Assembly (NCBI GenBank): GCA_900239685.1
Contig: OENT01000562.1
Location: forward strand, 1 to 64,000
DNA: 64,000 nucleotides
Source: Rotaria macrura
Lineage: Eukaryota; Rotifera; Eurotatoria; Philodinida; Philodinidae
Reading direction: 5' to 3'
The notes beneath the pieces are model-generated. The model worked only from the letters and a program-made list of their open reading frames with translations, did not search any database and was not told the DNA's origin. Within the stretch, counting starts at the first letter, position 1; every line of letters begins with the position of its first letter. Shown piece after piece: positions 1 to 12,587 of the stretch. The translations under genes and the position numbers were made by a program.

Positions 1-350
1 CCGTGTTATACCGTAATCTAGCCGTAATACGGGGCGTCGTATACTGCCACCGTATCCAGGCCTAAAAATACCGTATTTTAGCCGAATACGGTCGTATACG
101 TACCGTATTGTTCCATCTGGGGATGCCTGAAAAATTTGAGAAAAACTTTTTATAGAAGACCCAAGACGACTGATCCAATTGCCAGACCATGTTGTATCCT
201 ATGGGAAAATTATTGGATCCGATGGAGATCTGTCGTAAGTTGTCGGAATCCTTGATATTGGATTCTAACTGGAAGTTATCGGACGTAAGAAAGTGGAGGA
301 ATACACAGGATTCCGACAAATTTCGATCGGATCCTATTGGAAAGCCTCGT
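1..350. repeat. Inverted-repeat-rich block at the left edge
   Basis: The first 110 bases repeat short variants of CCGTATT/AATACGG in both orientations. A larger imperfect inverted repeat follows: positions 211-252 match the reverse complement of 307-340, both containing GGATCCGAT and TTGTCGGAATCCT. No coding sequence is visible. This is most likely a small non-autonomous foldback element or degenerate satellite; the family is not identified. Confidence 0.55.
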
Positions 351-2259
351 ACGCTGTAAATTAAAAACGTAGCATACTATAAACGCTAGTAATCTAGGAA
401 AATCTTTTTAAATCCGTAAAGGGTTCATGAAACGAAGGGTATTTGAAATAGAAAGCGTTTACGGCTTGTTTTAAACAGTTTATTATTCTAAGTCTTTTTT
501 ACACTGTACTATACAGTGGAAACATATCTGAGCGAAATAGGCAAAACGTGGAAATATTGAGTTTGGATGCAACATGAGTTGTCACCCCATCAGCTCCAAA
601 ACGAATTTGACGTTTGTATGGAATTAATAGCATATCATTGAAACAACAAGCGGCTCCACATCTTATTAGTGGCGATAAAAAGTGGACTCTGTATGTTGAC
701 CACATGCTCAAGTGACAGTAGTTGAGAACTGAAGAAATAGATGTAGTAGCGTCCAAATATGACATTCACTCAAAAAACACCATGCTGAGCAATTGGTGGT
801 GAGTGAAGGGGATCATTTATTGGGAAATTTTTTTCAACTAGCTTCACGATCACTGCTGATTTCCATTATCAACAATTGGACCGAGTTGCAACAAAGCTTC
901 AGGAGTGGTAGGATAGAATTTATGATTTCCATGACAGCACCAGACCCCATATTGCAAAGTGGACACATGAAAAATTATGAAAGGGTGTGGTTTTTCAGTT
1001 GGCGCACACCCTACACTCATTGGCATTCACATACATGCCCACAAATATCACGCTAAAAAACACTTGATACTACTGAATTGTTGAAGAATTATGGCGACTA
1101 AATGTTTTCTGTTGATCAATCCATAGCTCTCGGTTATGGTTTCTCCAGGAATGAACAAGAAACTGATTTGTAACAAATGTATATTATCCGGTCAAAATTG
1201 AAAACCCTTCTTCTATTTAGTTTCAAATTTCTTCCAGGAATTATCTGATCATTTATTTTGAGCTATAATGAAGCTGTTTAACAAATCTATGGTTTGGGGG
1301 GGGGGGGGGGGTGATCCTTTTGATTTCTTAGATCATCCTGATGAAATTTGTCATTGTTTCAATTGATAAGAGAGGAAATCTGCATCTGTTTCGGTATTTT
1401 TGCCGCGACTTTTGAAGTTTCATATGAAGATCTGGAATAATTCTACATTAGTTCCAGGAATTGGTCACATTATTTATTTTCCCCATACGATAAAATCCCG
1501 GTAGGAAATACTATTTCCAATTTCATGCTTTCTTCCGGCCGGTCCCTACTCTTAAGATAGTGGAACCTCCAGGAAGACACTGGAAAGTCAACGAAATCCT
1601 ATTGGGAACTGGTGGGAACCATAAGACGGAATTGACTGTTTTGAATACGGATCGCTTCAAAGCATTCACAACTCAAAGGCTTGTGGTGTCCGAATTATGG
1701 TGTTCTGTTTTCATTAACTTGATGAAAAATGTTTGAACAACTAGTAACAAGTATCGGGTGGTGCAAATCAAAATGAAACAGATCTAGGATGTTCGTGGAC
1801 AAAAACACTTCACCTTATTTCGATTGTTAAAATGGTCAAGCATCGATGAATCTTTAAGCTCTGTCGATTTTTTCAAGGGCTGTTAGGTTGTATGGGACCA
1901 TCTGGATATCTCTCTCTCTTTTCGTAATTTCATTGAAAGTGACTTACTATAATTTGTACGCCACTTACGGCATTGGTCGTGTTAAGATAGATTGCTTCTG
2001 TTATGCAACGAAGTTGACAACTTTTCAGTATACTTTATCATTTCATATAAGCATCGAATAAAAATAGTCGAAGAAGAATGGTAAACAAACGATTTATGGA
2101 CTATAGCAATATGACTATGGAAATTTGCTTCATATGGGATTCATCATAAAATGCAAATTGCATCCCTTCTGTTTCTCGTTCCTTAGTATGAAAGGAGAAG
2201 TGAATTGAGAAGGAGGCTTTATGGATGCTGTTTGAAAAGGTTGCATCAAATAAAGAAAA
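351..2259. other. Gene-free stretch upstream of the LamG-like gene
   Basis: No open frame here has convincing composition or recognisable motifs. A pure run of 16 G lies at 1296-1311, which stands out in AT-rich DNA and may also be a weak point of the assembly. A GT-rich/AC-rich pair near 985-1040 resembles the hairpin family seen at 20-31 kb, but is too weak to call as a copy. Confidence 0.5.
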
Positions 2260-5200
2260 ATGAGAAGTACGAGCCTTGCATTGTTTTTTCTTTCATTTCT
2301 TCAGATTTTCTTGGCTCGAGTAAAGATGAAAACCTTAAACAGAAAAGTTGCACAACAAAGCATTTGGTCAACTGAAAATCAATATTTACCTAAACGCTCT
2401 CATCGAAGTAGAATAGAGTTGGAACACACTTCTGCGTCGGATGGTTGTGGATGGTCTGATTGTGAGAGAAATGAGCAATCAACTCAATCTAAGAAAGAAA
2501 GGTATCTACCATAAATAGCTTTAGTTATAGATTAAGCATCATAATATGTTTAGATACAGGTTGTTGGTTTATATTATAAAATGTTTCTCATGCGAAACGA
2601 ATTATCTCATTGGTTTACTCTTTGGCTTGCTAGTTGGTGGCTTAATTTTATCTATAGTTATTTCACTCTTTTTGACATCAAGCTATCAAACAACAGTTAC
2701 AACTTCTGAAACGACAGGTTCATCCACGAGTGAAACAACAAGTAAATCCCCTAAAAGCTAACTCACAGATTTCTAGTATATCGACCAGACAATAATAAAA
2801 AACGTGCAGCTCCATTGAAGGTAAAAAACGAGCATAGACTATAATTACGAGGGATGATTGCCTAATAGAAATTATTTTGATGCCGCGTAACGAAAGACTC
2901 GAAATTTAGCTAAATTTTGCATTGAACTGAAAACAACCAACCTTCTGCATTCAAAAAAGTTTATTTTACCGAACCGCTGGAAATGTTCTTCGAAGTGTGC
3001 AGAATCTAAAAACGAGTTCTCAGATTGTTAGCTTCATATGTGAGCGATATAAAAAGGAATGGAAAGGAATGGATAGGAAACAGATATATATGAGATATAG
3101 AACGAAAGGGACAAGCAGTGTCACTGATGTTATGTGGCAGAACGATGGAAAAGTGACCTTCGCGGGAATCGAACCCACACCTCCTGCTATCCAGGCAGTT
3201 GTCCTAAGCCAATGAGACTAGAAGGCGCATCTTAATCATCGTTTAGCGTTAGTGTGGTTCAACACTGACGCTAACACAGATTTACAGAGTCTTTAAAGGT
3301 TCTTCCCTTGGATACGCGGGCCGATCCCTCTAATGCAAAACTATTTTTAAGTTCCGTAGATCAGAGAGAAGTTTCACATTATAAGGTTCGGTCCGTGTAT
3401 CCAAGGGAGAAACCGTTAAAGGTTCTTTAATTCTAAGAAACCATTTTTAGATTCTGCGAACCTCGGAGAAAATTTCCGGCGGTTCGGTAAAATACGGGTT
3501 TTTAGACTGTATAAATTACATTAACCATTTAGGACGTCGTGAGCCAGTAACGGTTTTGAACATTTTTCGATATGATTGACGTGCTAAAGGAGCAGTTCTC
3601 TAATAATAGTAGTCAACGATGTGAGCACCTATCCACAGAAAAATAAAAAGGGTGTCAGTCTGTGTTTATGCAGGTATATTTGTTGATAATGAGTTGTGGT
3701 TGCGTGCATTTTTGCGTGAAAATCAATTGGAACAACAGTGGATGCACATACAAACAGTGAGGATGTAGAAATGTGTGACTGTGAAGATGGTTTCGAGATG
3801 TAGCTTGCATTTAGTTTTCAAGCTGAGCTCCCCTGACACATGCTCGTCCAAACCCACACGCACATCCAACTGGTCGGAAAGTTGTGGCCGTTATTCGGTC
3901 GAAATTCAATGGCAAGGAACTATAGAATTCTGATGGAATTCTTTTCTATTCTGTCGAGGAACTGTCGGATCCTGGAATCCTCCACCTGCGGCCGCGAAGA
4001 GATTTCACTCATTTTTATACAGTAGACTGTTCCTTCTATTGTTGTTTTGTTTGCTGCTCAGAGAGAAACGGAGTTTTCTAAATTTACTACGCAGGTGTCA
4101 TCAGATGCGTTAATAAGTTTCGTCGAACATTAGGTTTGGTAAAAACATGCGGACAACGTTTCAGTTATTTCACCCTAGGACGGCAGTGCTCCCATGAGTC
4201 AAGTGAGTGATGAACAAGCACACATACATGCATGAACATCTACAGACAAGCAGTTCAATACAAGAGAGAAATGTGAAGACAGTAATGAGCTGTGCTGATA
4301 AACAGCTGGTTGTCGATAGAAGGCGATATTAATCATGTGACATTGAATTAGTCTCACTGCCGATCTTATTCAGTTTCCAAGTAGCGTTATCGTGTACAAT
4401 AATGGGGTCCCATCGAGATGGAACTGCAAATTAACATCTGGAACAATTTTGACACATAGAGCAATGCGACGTTTCACTATTGCTTCTACTAAATGAGTCT
4501 TTCAAGCCAAGGACAGAACGATCAGTAAACATCAAGGAGTCCTTTTTTTTCACTGGATCCATCAGTTAGATGTGACATTTCATCATGGAGCGACGATGTG
4601 TTGTGGAATCTATAAAAACTCGCATTTGATTTTTGAAATAATGAGAATCAAATTGAATCCACAGATGACGACGCTTCGTTATTGATCAGGTTAAGATAGT
4701 ACGTATGTCATGAAATGAATATGTGAGTTGAAGAGGATGTAAAAACATTAGTTTTGTACACATAAGTACCTATAAATCACGTCTATATTATATATGAGCA
4801 AAAACGCCCTTGTGGTGCAATGTTTTTGCTCTGATATTGTGTGAAATTTTGCATTTGCCAACATGGGCTAAGAAATAAACAAAATAGTGACTGGATTTCT
4901 TCTGCTAGAAAAACACCATTAAATAAACATAGAGATTAGTAAGCCACCAGCCTGTCTGATCTATGGAACTTCATTTGGATCTAGTAACGGAATGTGGCAG
5001 TATTGGGAAAAGGCCCTCATGTGTGATGACCTTGAGACTTCATAGTGTTTCACATCTTGATACCGAAAGGACTGTTCTGGAAGATGATTCTTCTAATGGT
5101 TACAGCAAATTTTTAACTCTAATTTTGTTCGTCTTATGTTAACCAAAGCCACGTCAACAACTCCATACGTCTGCACTTCGTCTTGTTTCAATCAATCATG

Positions 5201-6579
5201 GATTTCTTCATCAGATCTTCGTGCCATTTGGTCATTCGATGAAACTTTGATTGATGAGACAGCTTCTTACAATGCTACGCCGATCAATAATCCTGTTTTC
5301 TTAACTGATGGTTATGTGAATCAAGCAATCGTTTTTAATGCGAGTGTCAGTCAATGGTTATATACGTCATACATACCGCTTGGAAACGCAAGCTTTACCG
5401 TCAGTGCCTGGATCTATCCGACTGGATTTCCAAACTCAAGAGATAGTAGTATTTTGGGCCTCTGTTTGTCTGTTACAAAGGATCATTGTCTCCATTTAAC
5501 AATTCGTAAATTTTTATCAATTCCACATCTCTATCTAGGATTTTACAATGATGATCTTAGCGGTAGTGCAGTTATAGCGCTAAATAAATGGATACATGTT
5601 GCATTCGTATTCGACTTGACCACAAAGAAACAATCGATCTATCTCAATGGTATTATCGACAACAGTCGAACATCATCATCACCACTTCTAGTTTTCACTG
5701 GTAACGTTAGTATTGGCAACAATCCAGGTCTGGTCCCGAGTGGGGGTATAAACTATTTTCAGGTAGGTCACTTTCAATTGAATTTCATATATTGAACAGT
5801 GTTCCATTGCAGAATACTTGGGAATATCTGTATTTTTGTTATAGGGCTACATAGATCAGTTGACAATCAACAATCGAACAAAAAGTGCATGTGAAATACT
5901 TCAAGTGGCCACAGTTGCTGCCAATTTCCCATTCGATAATGGAACCACACTGATCGATTTCGGACCTAATTCTGTGTCAGCAAATGCTTTCGATTATTCA
6001 ATCATATCTATTGGTCATACTCGTCAAGCGATTGGATTCAGTGGTTTAACTTCTTCGTACTTTCAAGCATCGGGTTTTGCCCAGTTTAATATTAATAATC
6101 AAGCATTTACAATCTCACTCTGGATTCAGCCTCAGTCTCTCTCGGGTACAGTCGTTCACATTTCGACTTTGTCAACTGGTCTCGGATCTTGGTGTTTCCC
6201 ATCGATTGGTTTTGATTCAAATGGTTTAGTCGTTGCTCAAATCTTTGATGGAACAACTATATTTTCTGTCACTACCTCTACACAGCTTCCAATTGGAGCA
6301 CCGTTCTGGACTCATATTGTACAAACATGGAGTTCAACTAATGGTCTTAAGCTGTATGTTGACAATATTTTGGTTGCTTCTCTACCGTCGGCAACGACAT
6401 TTGGGTCAAGCGGAATGATGACTAATTATGTGACGTTAGCCAATAGCCTACTGGGATCGGGAACATGTCCATCAGGTCTGATCGGTGTTCCTGGTCCATT
6501 CGTGGGTGGTATCGACGAGTTCAGACTATATAGTCGAGAAATGTCAGCAGCCGATGTGTGTGCCTTGTATATTGGATGA
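2260..6579 (+). CDS. Membrane-anchored protein with two LamG/ConA-like domains
   Basis: Four exons join in frame: 2260-2501, 2560-2741, 5149-5762 and 5845-6579 (590 aa). Introns are GT-AG with matching phases (2, 1, 0). Residues about 1-96 are a basic, polar N-terminus. A strong membrane helix lies at about 97-119, followed by a Ser/Thr-rich stalk. Two concanavalin A-like (LamG_3 type) domains follow at about 165-345 and 365-588, each with an AFTISLWIQP-like strand and a G-[YG]-IDE/D-[FL] ending. The topology suggests a type II protein displaying lectin-like domains outside the cell; the ligand is unknown. The first 20 residues are also hydrophobic, so an alternative start at 2326 is possible. 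The second intron is 2407 bp, far larger than the others, and carries repeats and a tRNA-like sequence. The domain family is confident, the exact start is not. Confidence 0.8.
3154..3228 (-). tRNA. tRNA-like sequence, probably pseudogene or tRNA-derived element
   Basis: Read on the minus strand, the segment ends with a canonical T arm (GTGGG-TTCGATT-CCCGC) containing a perfect B box. It has a D-arm-like stem, a 7-base anticodon-like loop CTGGATA on a four-pair stem, and an acceptor stem with an unpaired first position. A TTTT stretch, a plausible Pol III terminator, follows within a few bases. The anticodon would be GGA (Ser), but the long variable arm of tRNA-Ser is absent, the base after the anticodon is T, and the invariant A14 is displaced. 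It is therefore probably not a working tRNA. It lies antisense inside the second intron of the LamG-like gene. Confidence 0.45.
3298..3414. repeat. Foldback element with ~30-bp arms
   Basis: Bases 3298-3327 are about 85% identical to the reverse complement of 3385-3414; the shared core is CCCTTGGATAC. The loop is 57 bases. A smaller hairpin with 10-bp arms sits just before it at 3245-3272. Both lie in the oversized intron of the LamG-like gene, as expected for MITE-type insertions. Confidence 0.55.
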
Positions 6580-7489
6580 ATTATGAACATAAAAGAATAG
6601 GGACATGTTGGATTCGCCGATTCTCAAAGATCGAAAGCACATATTGACAAAAAAAGACATTGTGACGATTTTCTTCTTCTTTTCCTTATTATCATGTTTA
6701 TTGCTCTTAACAATAGCCAGAAAATAAATACTTTCCATGACCCATCTATCAACCGTCTTATTGTTAATCATCCAGCAGCTACAAAGACTTATTTTTTCAG
6801 GGTTTATTAGGACTTCTAAATAAGTATGTTAGAACTTTGAGATAAATACCACATGATTCCTTGATGCATACGACGTGTGTGAGAGTAAGGGTGTGTGTGA
6901 ATCTGAGGGTGTTAGGTTTCAGAAATCCTAAATAAATAAATAAATCGAAAAAATATGTCTTGGTAGCTACACAGTGATCACTGAGTTTTGTATGAGAACT
7001 CATTATGGCTTATGAACAGGATTTGATCGAAACCCCATCAACATCATGGAAGCATTCCAGTTTGAGAACATGCACCAATAACGAAATTGAATATGACATC
7101 GTCGGCAACCAGATTTACTTGTTTTAGTTCGTCGAATATCTTGAAACATTTCAACGTTTCTCGATTTACATAATAACCATTCGTCACCAAGCCACATACT
7201 ACAATGGCTTTCTCTCGAATCTATTGAAAAATATCATCCGAATTAAACAGGTTTCTTCGAACCGTTTACGCTCCTATATATGAGAATGAGGCACTTGAAA
7301 TTTATTGAAACACAAGCAAATATGATATAAATAAGTACTTAACAGAGTTTGAGAAATTGTTCCAATACTAGAAAAACTCTATCAAAAGAGTAGGATGACA
7401 ATGTCGTGGAACTCTAGTTATGGTAAGATGTAAAAAAAAGGTCTAACTAGATATTATTATGATAATTGAATATGTTTGTTTGAAAGAAG
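6580..7489. other. Intergenic spacer between convergent genes
   Basis: This spacer separates the ends of the LamG-like gene (+) and the M35 peptidase gene (-). It contains a GT-rich patch near 6876-6915 and short AAATAAATAAAT runs. No gene is seen. Confidence 0.5.
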
Positions 7490-8551
7490 TCACTTCCGTA
7501 GTGTGCTGTTTTCAGCGAAAAATTCCAGATTGTCAGCGTTCACTTTTGCTCTTATTGGATTCATCTTTGCTAGTCTAAAAGCATCATATTGCCGGTAGAT
7601 ACAGTCGCGAGTGCATATCACAACATTGAAATGGGACACTTCATGAATAAGAGTACCAGTCCGTGAATTTGCACCCATAGTTGGTACCAACCAGAATGCA
7701 CCGCATTGATAAATGAAGGCAGACGTCATTGGATCTGCACAAGAGCAATCAAATGTCAGCGAATTAGCTTTAGCAAGGGCTTTGCTAATTTTGATGTAGT
7801 ATTTCGTGATTCTATTCCAATTGGTCGAAGAATACCTGCCGAACCAAGTAGTGAACCGTGGAGTAGCTCCAGGTTTGGCATTGGTCAAATATTTGACACT
7901 GCCACTGGCATAGAGTCTAGCCCCATTAAAGGCAGCAGACAGCCTTTTTGATCGAGTGTTGGAACATCGTTCATAAGCGATCAGTCTTGAGATCGTAGCT
8001 TTGTTGATTTCATTGCCATCTTCGATCAATCTATGTGGGCATCCCTCTATAAAAATTCTTCCACTGGTGGACTGTAGCCCCAAGTGAAATGCATCAATAG
8101 GTGAGACAGTCGCCTTCGATTGATCATTGCATCCATAGATGATGTGGCGAAGATCCATTCCATAATCGACGATGTACGTACCGGTTTCATTCATGTTGTA
8201 CACAGATGAAATGTGTATAAGGCTGCTTATTGTCTTAGTGGATGTCAAGGAGATAATATCATCTTTCGTCGGTACACGCCGTTTAATCAGAGGACCCATG
8301 TATTGAACTAGATGGCCATCACGGGTCACCTCAAAAAGGGGATCATGTAGATCCTTGACTGGTAAGCACCATTTATAAATAAACAACGTTTTGGTACCGG
8401 TGTTCTTGTAATGTAACATGACGTCTACATCTTGTGTCTTAGTGAATTTCGAACGTGTTGGAACAATATCAATTTTCAGATATTGAGCGTCGCTGCTATT
8501 CGCTGAGATGATGACCATAACAGTAAAGAAAATGAGACATCGAATTTTCAT
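7490..8551 (-). CDS. M35-type (deuterolysin/peptidyl-Lys) zinc metalloendopeptidase, secreted
   Basis: This single uninterrupted exon encodes 353 aa. It starts with a signal peptide (hydrophobic residues about 4-17, cleavage near SSDA). The first part (about 20-170) resembles the beta-sandwich propeptide region of deuterolysins. The catalytic region has HEVSH at 303-307 (zinc ligands H303 and H307, catalytic E304) and TRDCIY, in which D316 and Y319 match the aspzincin GTxDxxY motif. A C-terminal NADNLEFFAE block is the signature of peptidyl-Lys metalloendopeptidases. The Gly of GTxD is Cys here. Members are best known from fungi and bacteria, and this copy lacks introns while its spliced neighbours do not, so horizontal origin is likely but not proven. 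The enzyme should act outside the cell on proteins, possibly cleaving before lysine. Confidence 0.85.
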   Translation of the reverse strand: MKIRCLIFFTVMVIISANSSDAQYLKIDIVPTRSKFTKTQDVDVMLHYKNTGTKTLFIYKWCLPVKDLHDPLFEVTRDGHLVQYMGPLIKRRVPTKDDIISLTSTKTISSLIHISSVYNMNETGTYIVDYGMDLRHIIYGCNDQSKATVSPIDAFHLGLQSTSGRIFIEGCPHRLIEDGNEINKATISRLIAYERCSNTRSKRLSAAFNGARLYASGSVKYLTNAKPGATPRFTTWFGRYSSTNWNRITKYYIKISKALAKANSLTFDCSCADPMTSAFIYQCGAFWLVPTMGANSRTGTLIHEVSHFNVVICTRDCIYRQYDAFRLAKMNPIRAKVNADNLEFFAENSTLRK

Positions 8552-11500
8552 AATTGTGACTTTCTTACGAAATCCACCAATCCACGATCAATGGGTGCTA
8601 GAAACGCACCAATAACTGTAAACTGTCTGACGTTATAAGATTTTTGAATAACGAATATCTAAAACCAAGTAGGTATGTATCGATGCTGAATTTGAACCAG
8701 CTACACTACTAAACGTTACAGTTTCAGTGTTTTTCATATCTTGATTCGAAATTAGTCTACATTGATGCATCTGTCTACTGATTGAAGTAATTTGAGAGTT
8801 GAGTTTTTCGAAAATTGACTTCAAATCTAGATGCTTGATTTTGAAATAAATTCATCCTACATTTAGAAAATTCATTTTGCTTAGATTTGTTCGTTCTAGA
8901 ACTTCCAATAATGCTTTATAAAAATTTTTCAAAGTTGATTCCAAGAACTAAAAATTTGGCATTTATCTTACTTCTACAAACGACGTATCAATAATCATTT
9001 CTACATTCTAAAAAAAGGTTTGGCAAACTTATTCACGTTCCACAGCTTTGAAACTTAGGTGAATGGAGACTTCTACCAATGAAACAATGCGTGTCTTAAG
9101 AAGTATTTAAGTCAAGAGAGATTGGGAAACGTGTCGATTTCGGCTTTCATGTCGACTTAATTTTCTAGAATTTTGCTGAACTTCAATTTATTTCAATGAA
9201 GAACGATTTCGAGAAGCAACTCCATGAGTACAAATGTCTAGAATTGCAATGGACAGTGAGTATGGCGAATCCGTCATACGAATGCATATCTAACACTTTT
9301 TAAAGATGAGCTAGCCGACAATGTTAATTAAGTTGCTGTTTCCACTGAATAGGTGTGTCAAACGAAGTCACGCTTTTCATCAATGAGACTCTTGCTTAAG
9401 TTGAGTTTTAGAAAAATTTCAATATTATCATTAAAAGTAGAGATACAAAAGCTATACCATCAACTTCTTGGTATGTCGGTTCTTTGAATAACTCCACTAC
9501 TGATCGTCATGGAATTGACATTCAAACTTAGTTAACATACTAGATGAGCATTATCATCAGATATGAAGGAATAAAAAATGTTTTTCCTTGACATTTTGAT
9601 TTTATACATGAAGTATAATACGTCTATTTAGTGTTAAATATCTAATAATTACTAAAAGCATTTTGCTAGCTTGTTTATCTAGATTTTCATTAACTATCGG
9701 AGCCACTATGTCATCAAACAACTTTAGTGAATGCGCAATGCTATGGATTTCAACTCTTATTGAGGTAGGATGTCCCAAGTATAATTCACCTGTTTGGCAG
9801 AAATAGTATTCTCACGGCGGGTTTGTCGCTTCGACGGTTTAAGTATTTCTATTTTTTTCCTATTAAGAAAAGATATTCTAATCATTTTCTATGGAGAAAC
9901 AAATGTTGAAATCCTATTTTTAGAAGTTTGAAGAATAGAAAAAAACAAGATAATCACAGATATTCGCTATCGAGTGTGAAAAAGTAATTATAACAACTCT
10001 CCAACTATTAGTTTTCTTGGTTATATTCAGTATAGATATGAAGAAGATAATCTAGAATGACCAATACAGATAGTGTAGGAAATCTTCAGCTGTAGCATTC
10101 TCAGAACAAAAATGATTTATTGTCATGAAATCATAAAAAGTAAGAAGCGAAGCAAATTTTGATAGTGTATCCAAAACGAAGTCTAACACCTGTAGGCTTC
10201 ACGCGTACGAGTGTTCATTTAACTTGATTTATTTTCTCTAAACTATTGATGATCGGAATCGAAGATAATTCATTCTTTCTTAGTCACATTTATAATACAA
10301 ATACTCGCTGAAATTATACCTAGTATAACAATAAAACAGCAGCACAAAATCACAAATGAGTTTATATTAGTAGATGAATTCAAATTATTTTACCATGTTG
10401 CTATTTGTCGCATCGGCTATGATGTTTGATTGAGCTACCAACAATTGATTTCGGACTGGCCGAATTTCTTAGAACTCATTTGAAGCGATTGTATGTACAT
10501 TAGAATGAAACACATCTGAACTGAACGTATAACATGATGCAACCAGTACTACTTGCTCATTCACTGAAAAAATGAAACCTATCCTGAGAAGACTTTTAAC
10601 ATATGAGCCGTGTCACATCATTATCAAGCACGATTACATAAGCCTCAGTGTGTTATAACTCAAACTCATTACTTCGTATTAATAGACAAGACATGGCGAT
10701 AGATTTTCACATTTTGGCCAGATGGAAAGTGCTTATCTTCTATGGCACAATATTGTAATATCAGCCGAACTTCAAATCTCATGAACATCTCCAAGTGTAA
10801 ATAGAATATATGACATAGAGAATGGACGACTAACGCATTTAATATTCTTTCGTTGACATATTCTTTTAAAGTATTGACTCGGAATATGTGATCTATTACA
10901 TACAAGTATCGATTCAATTGTGGGCTGGAAGAAGTATTAGCACTTTCGAGACGAAAAGATGATACCAACTGATGGATGCTCAGAGTTTTCATTGACGAAG
11001 TTCGGTAGTTGAGTGTTTCAGTTTTATCTTCTACACTTTGCGGGTTATGCTGAAGATTGCACATACCTACAATACTTGAAGCTAAATTTCCATGGGTCTT
11101 ATGGTTCGAAGATATGAATACGAAAGTTACAAATCAATACACTTTAAGACGCTATCCCAGTTACATCTCGAAAGAGCTCTTGAACTCATAGTTTCTCAGA
11201 ACAGTAAGATAATCATCTCGCATTAAAGTAAATGGATCGCTTAAAATTGCAATAATACTCTAGCTATGCATTAAAAATCGATCATGGTAAATCAACACAT
11301 TTCATTTCTAATTCAAAATAATAGTGTGAGGTTCTTGTTCACAAGAAATTCAAATATTAATATTCTTTGGAAAATTTTTCAGAAATAATAATTTTTTTCT
11401 GCGAATTCGTTTCGCGTTCGTATCAATTGCATACAAACCAGATATAAATTTAGACATATCACTAAATGATTTTGAACAGATAATCATTCATTAACCTAGT

Positions 11501-12587
11501 CAACATTGATAAGGAAACGATCGTCTTTTTTCAATCAAAATAGCCACAGAAAATAAGACACATATGTTGTAAAATATCAGTTGTGATCAATGAACGATCG
11601 AAAATTTTCCTCAGAATCCATCTTAACTTCTGGACATCAGTCAATACGAAAAAATCATCAAATAACGAGGTATTGTACTGATGCCTGTTATATAATTACA
11701 ATGCTAAAAAGCTATTCAACTTTGTAATAATAGTAGAACTCGATATGGAAATCAGTTGATAAAATATAATAACTATCGGATATCTGGAAATTGCCTCCCC
11801 TCTCCACTGAACTGTGACCAATAAGCGGATTTTTTTCATTCATCAACAAAAAGCCAGTACCATATCGTTTAGAGCTATATTCATCCATGTAGAAGAGTGA
11901 AAATCACGTTTCTGCCAAAAATATATGATAGATTTTGTATATGGGTACACGTAACAATGAAAGGAAAATGGGACTAAAATTAACATATAATTTGCGTATT
12001 GTGAATCTTCGTTGCTTCATGCTTTGAAAACTTTTTCTCAGAATAAAAAGTTGCTTAATGCATGTTTCAAAATATTCAGGCATGTGTTTGAAAAATTGAA
12101 TCGATTCTAACGTACAACAATCATCGTCATAGAAGAGCACGATTCATTTTGCTGTTAATACAGAATTAATTCAAAACTATGCCGTGAGAAAAGTTTTCCA
12201 CGCATTTAAAAAAGCAGACAGTGTATTGAAAATGGTGAGTTCATTTCTTCCGCATACAATCTCGTGATTTCCGATGAATCATCTGCAAGAAAATAAAGTA
12301 TCTGTTGAAAATGCTGAAGATTCTGTTTCCATCGATGGTCCATGAAGATACTACTGTTGTACATGAATATAAATTAGAAACGTAGATAGAATGAAAGCCC
12401 TTGCCTAAGTTATGTAAAACGTGTTACTTAATATTGAAGAAATAAACCAATAGTGTTTTCGTTTTTATTAAGTTGCTAAATATTTGAAATGGCAAGATAA
12501 TCTTAGTGACTATTTTAAGCATTCAAAGCACATTTGCAAAAGTATTTTCATGTCGAAATATGAAGCTGTATAAATAAATATCCTCAA
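8552..12587. other. 4-kb gene-poor spacer
   Basis: I find no recognisable gene here. The longest frame (minus, 10669-11064, 131 codons) has ordinary AT-rich composition and no motif that I recognise. The spacer follows the 3' end of the neprilysin gene and precedes the 5' end of the M35 gene in minus-strand order, so it may contain regulatory sequence for the M35 gene. Confidence 0.4.

Noticed and set aside
7706..7951. Plus-strand 81-codon frame inside the M35 gene
   Set aside because: It lies antisense to an intact gene with conserved catalytic motifs and has no motif of its own.
10669..11064. 131-codon minus-strand frame
   Set aside because: No recognisable motif, no supporting splice sites and no neighbouring exons; probably chance.
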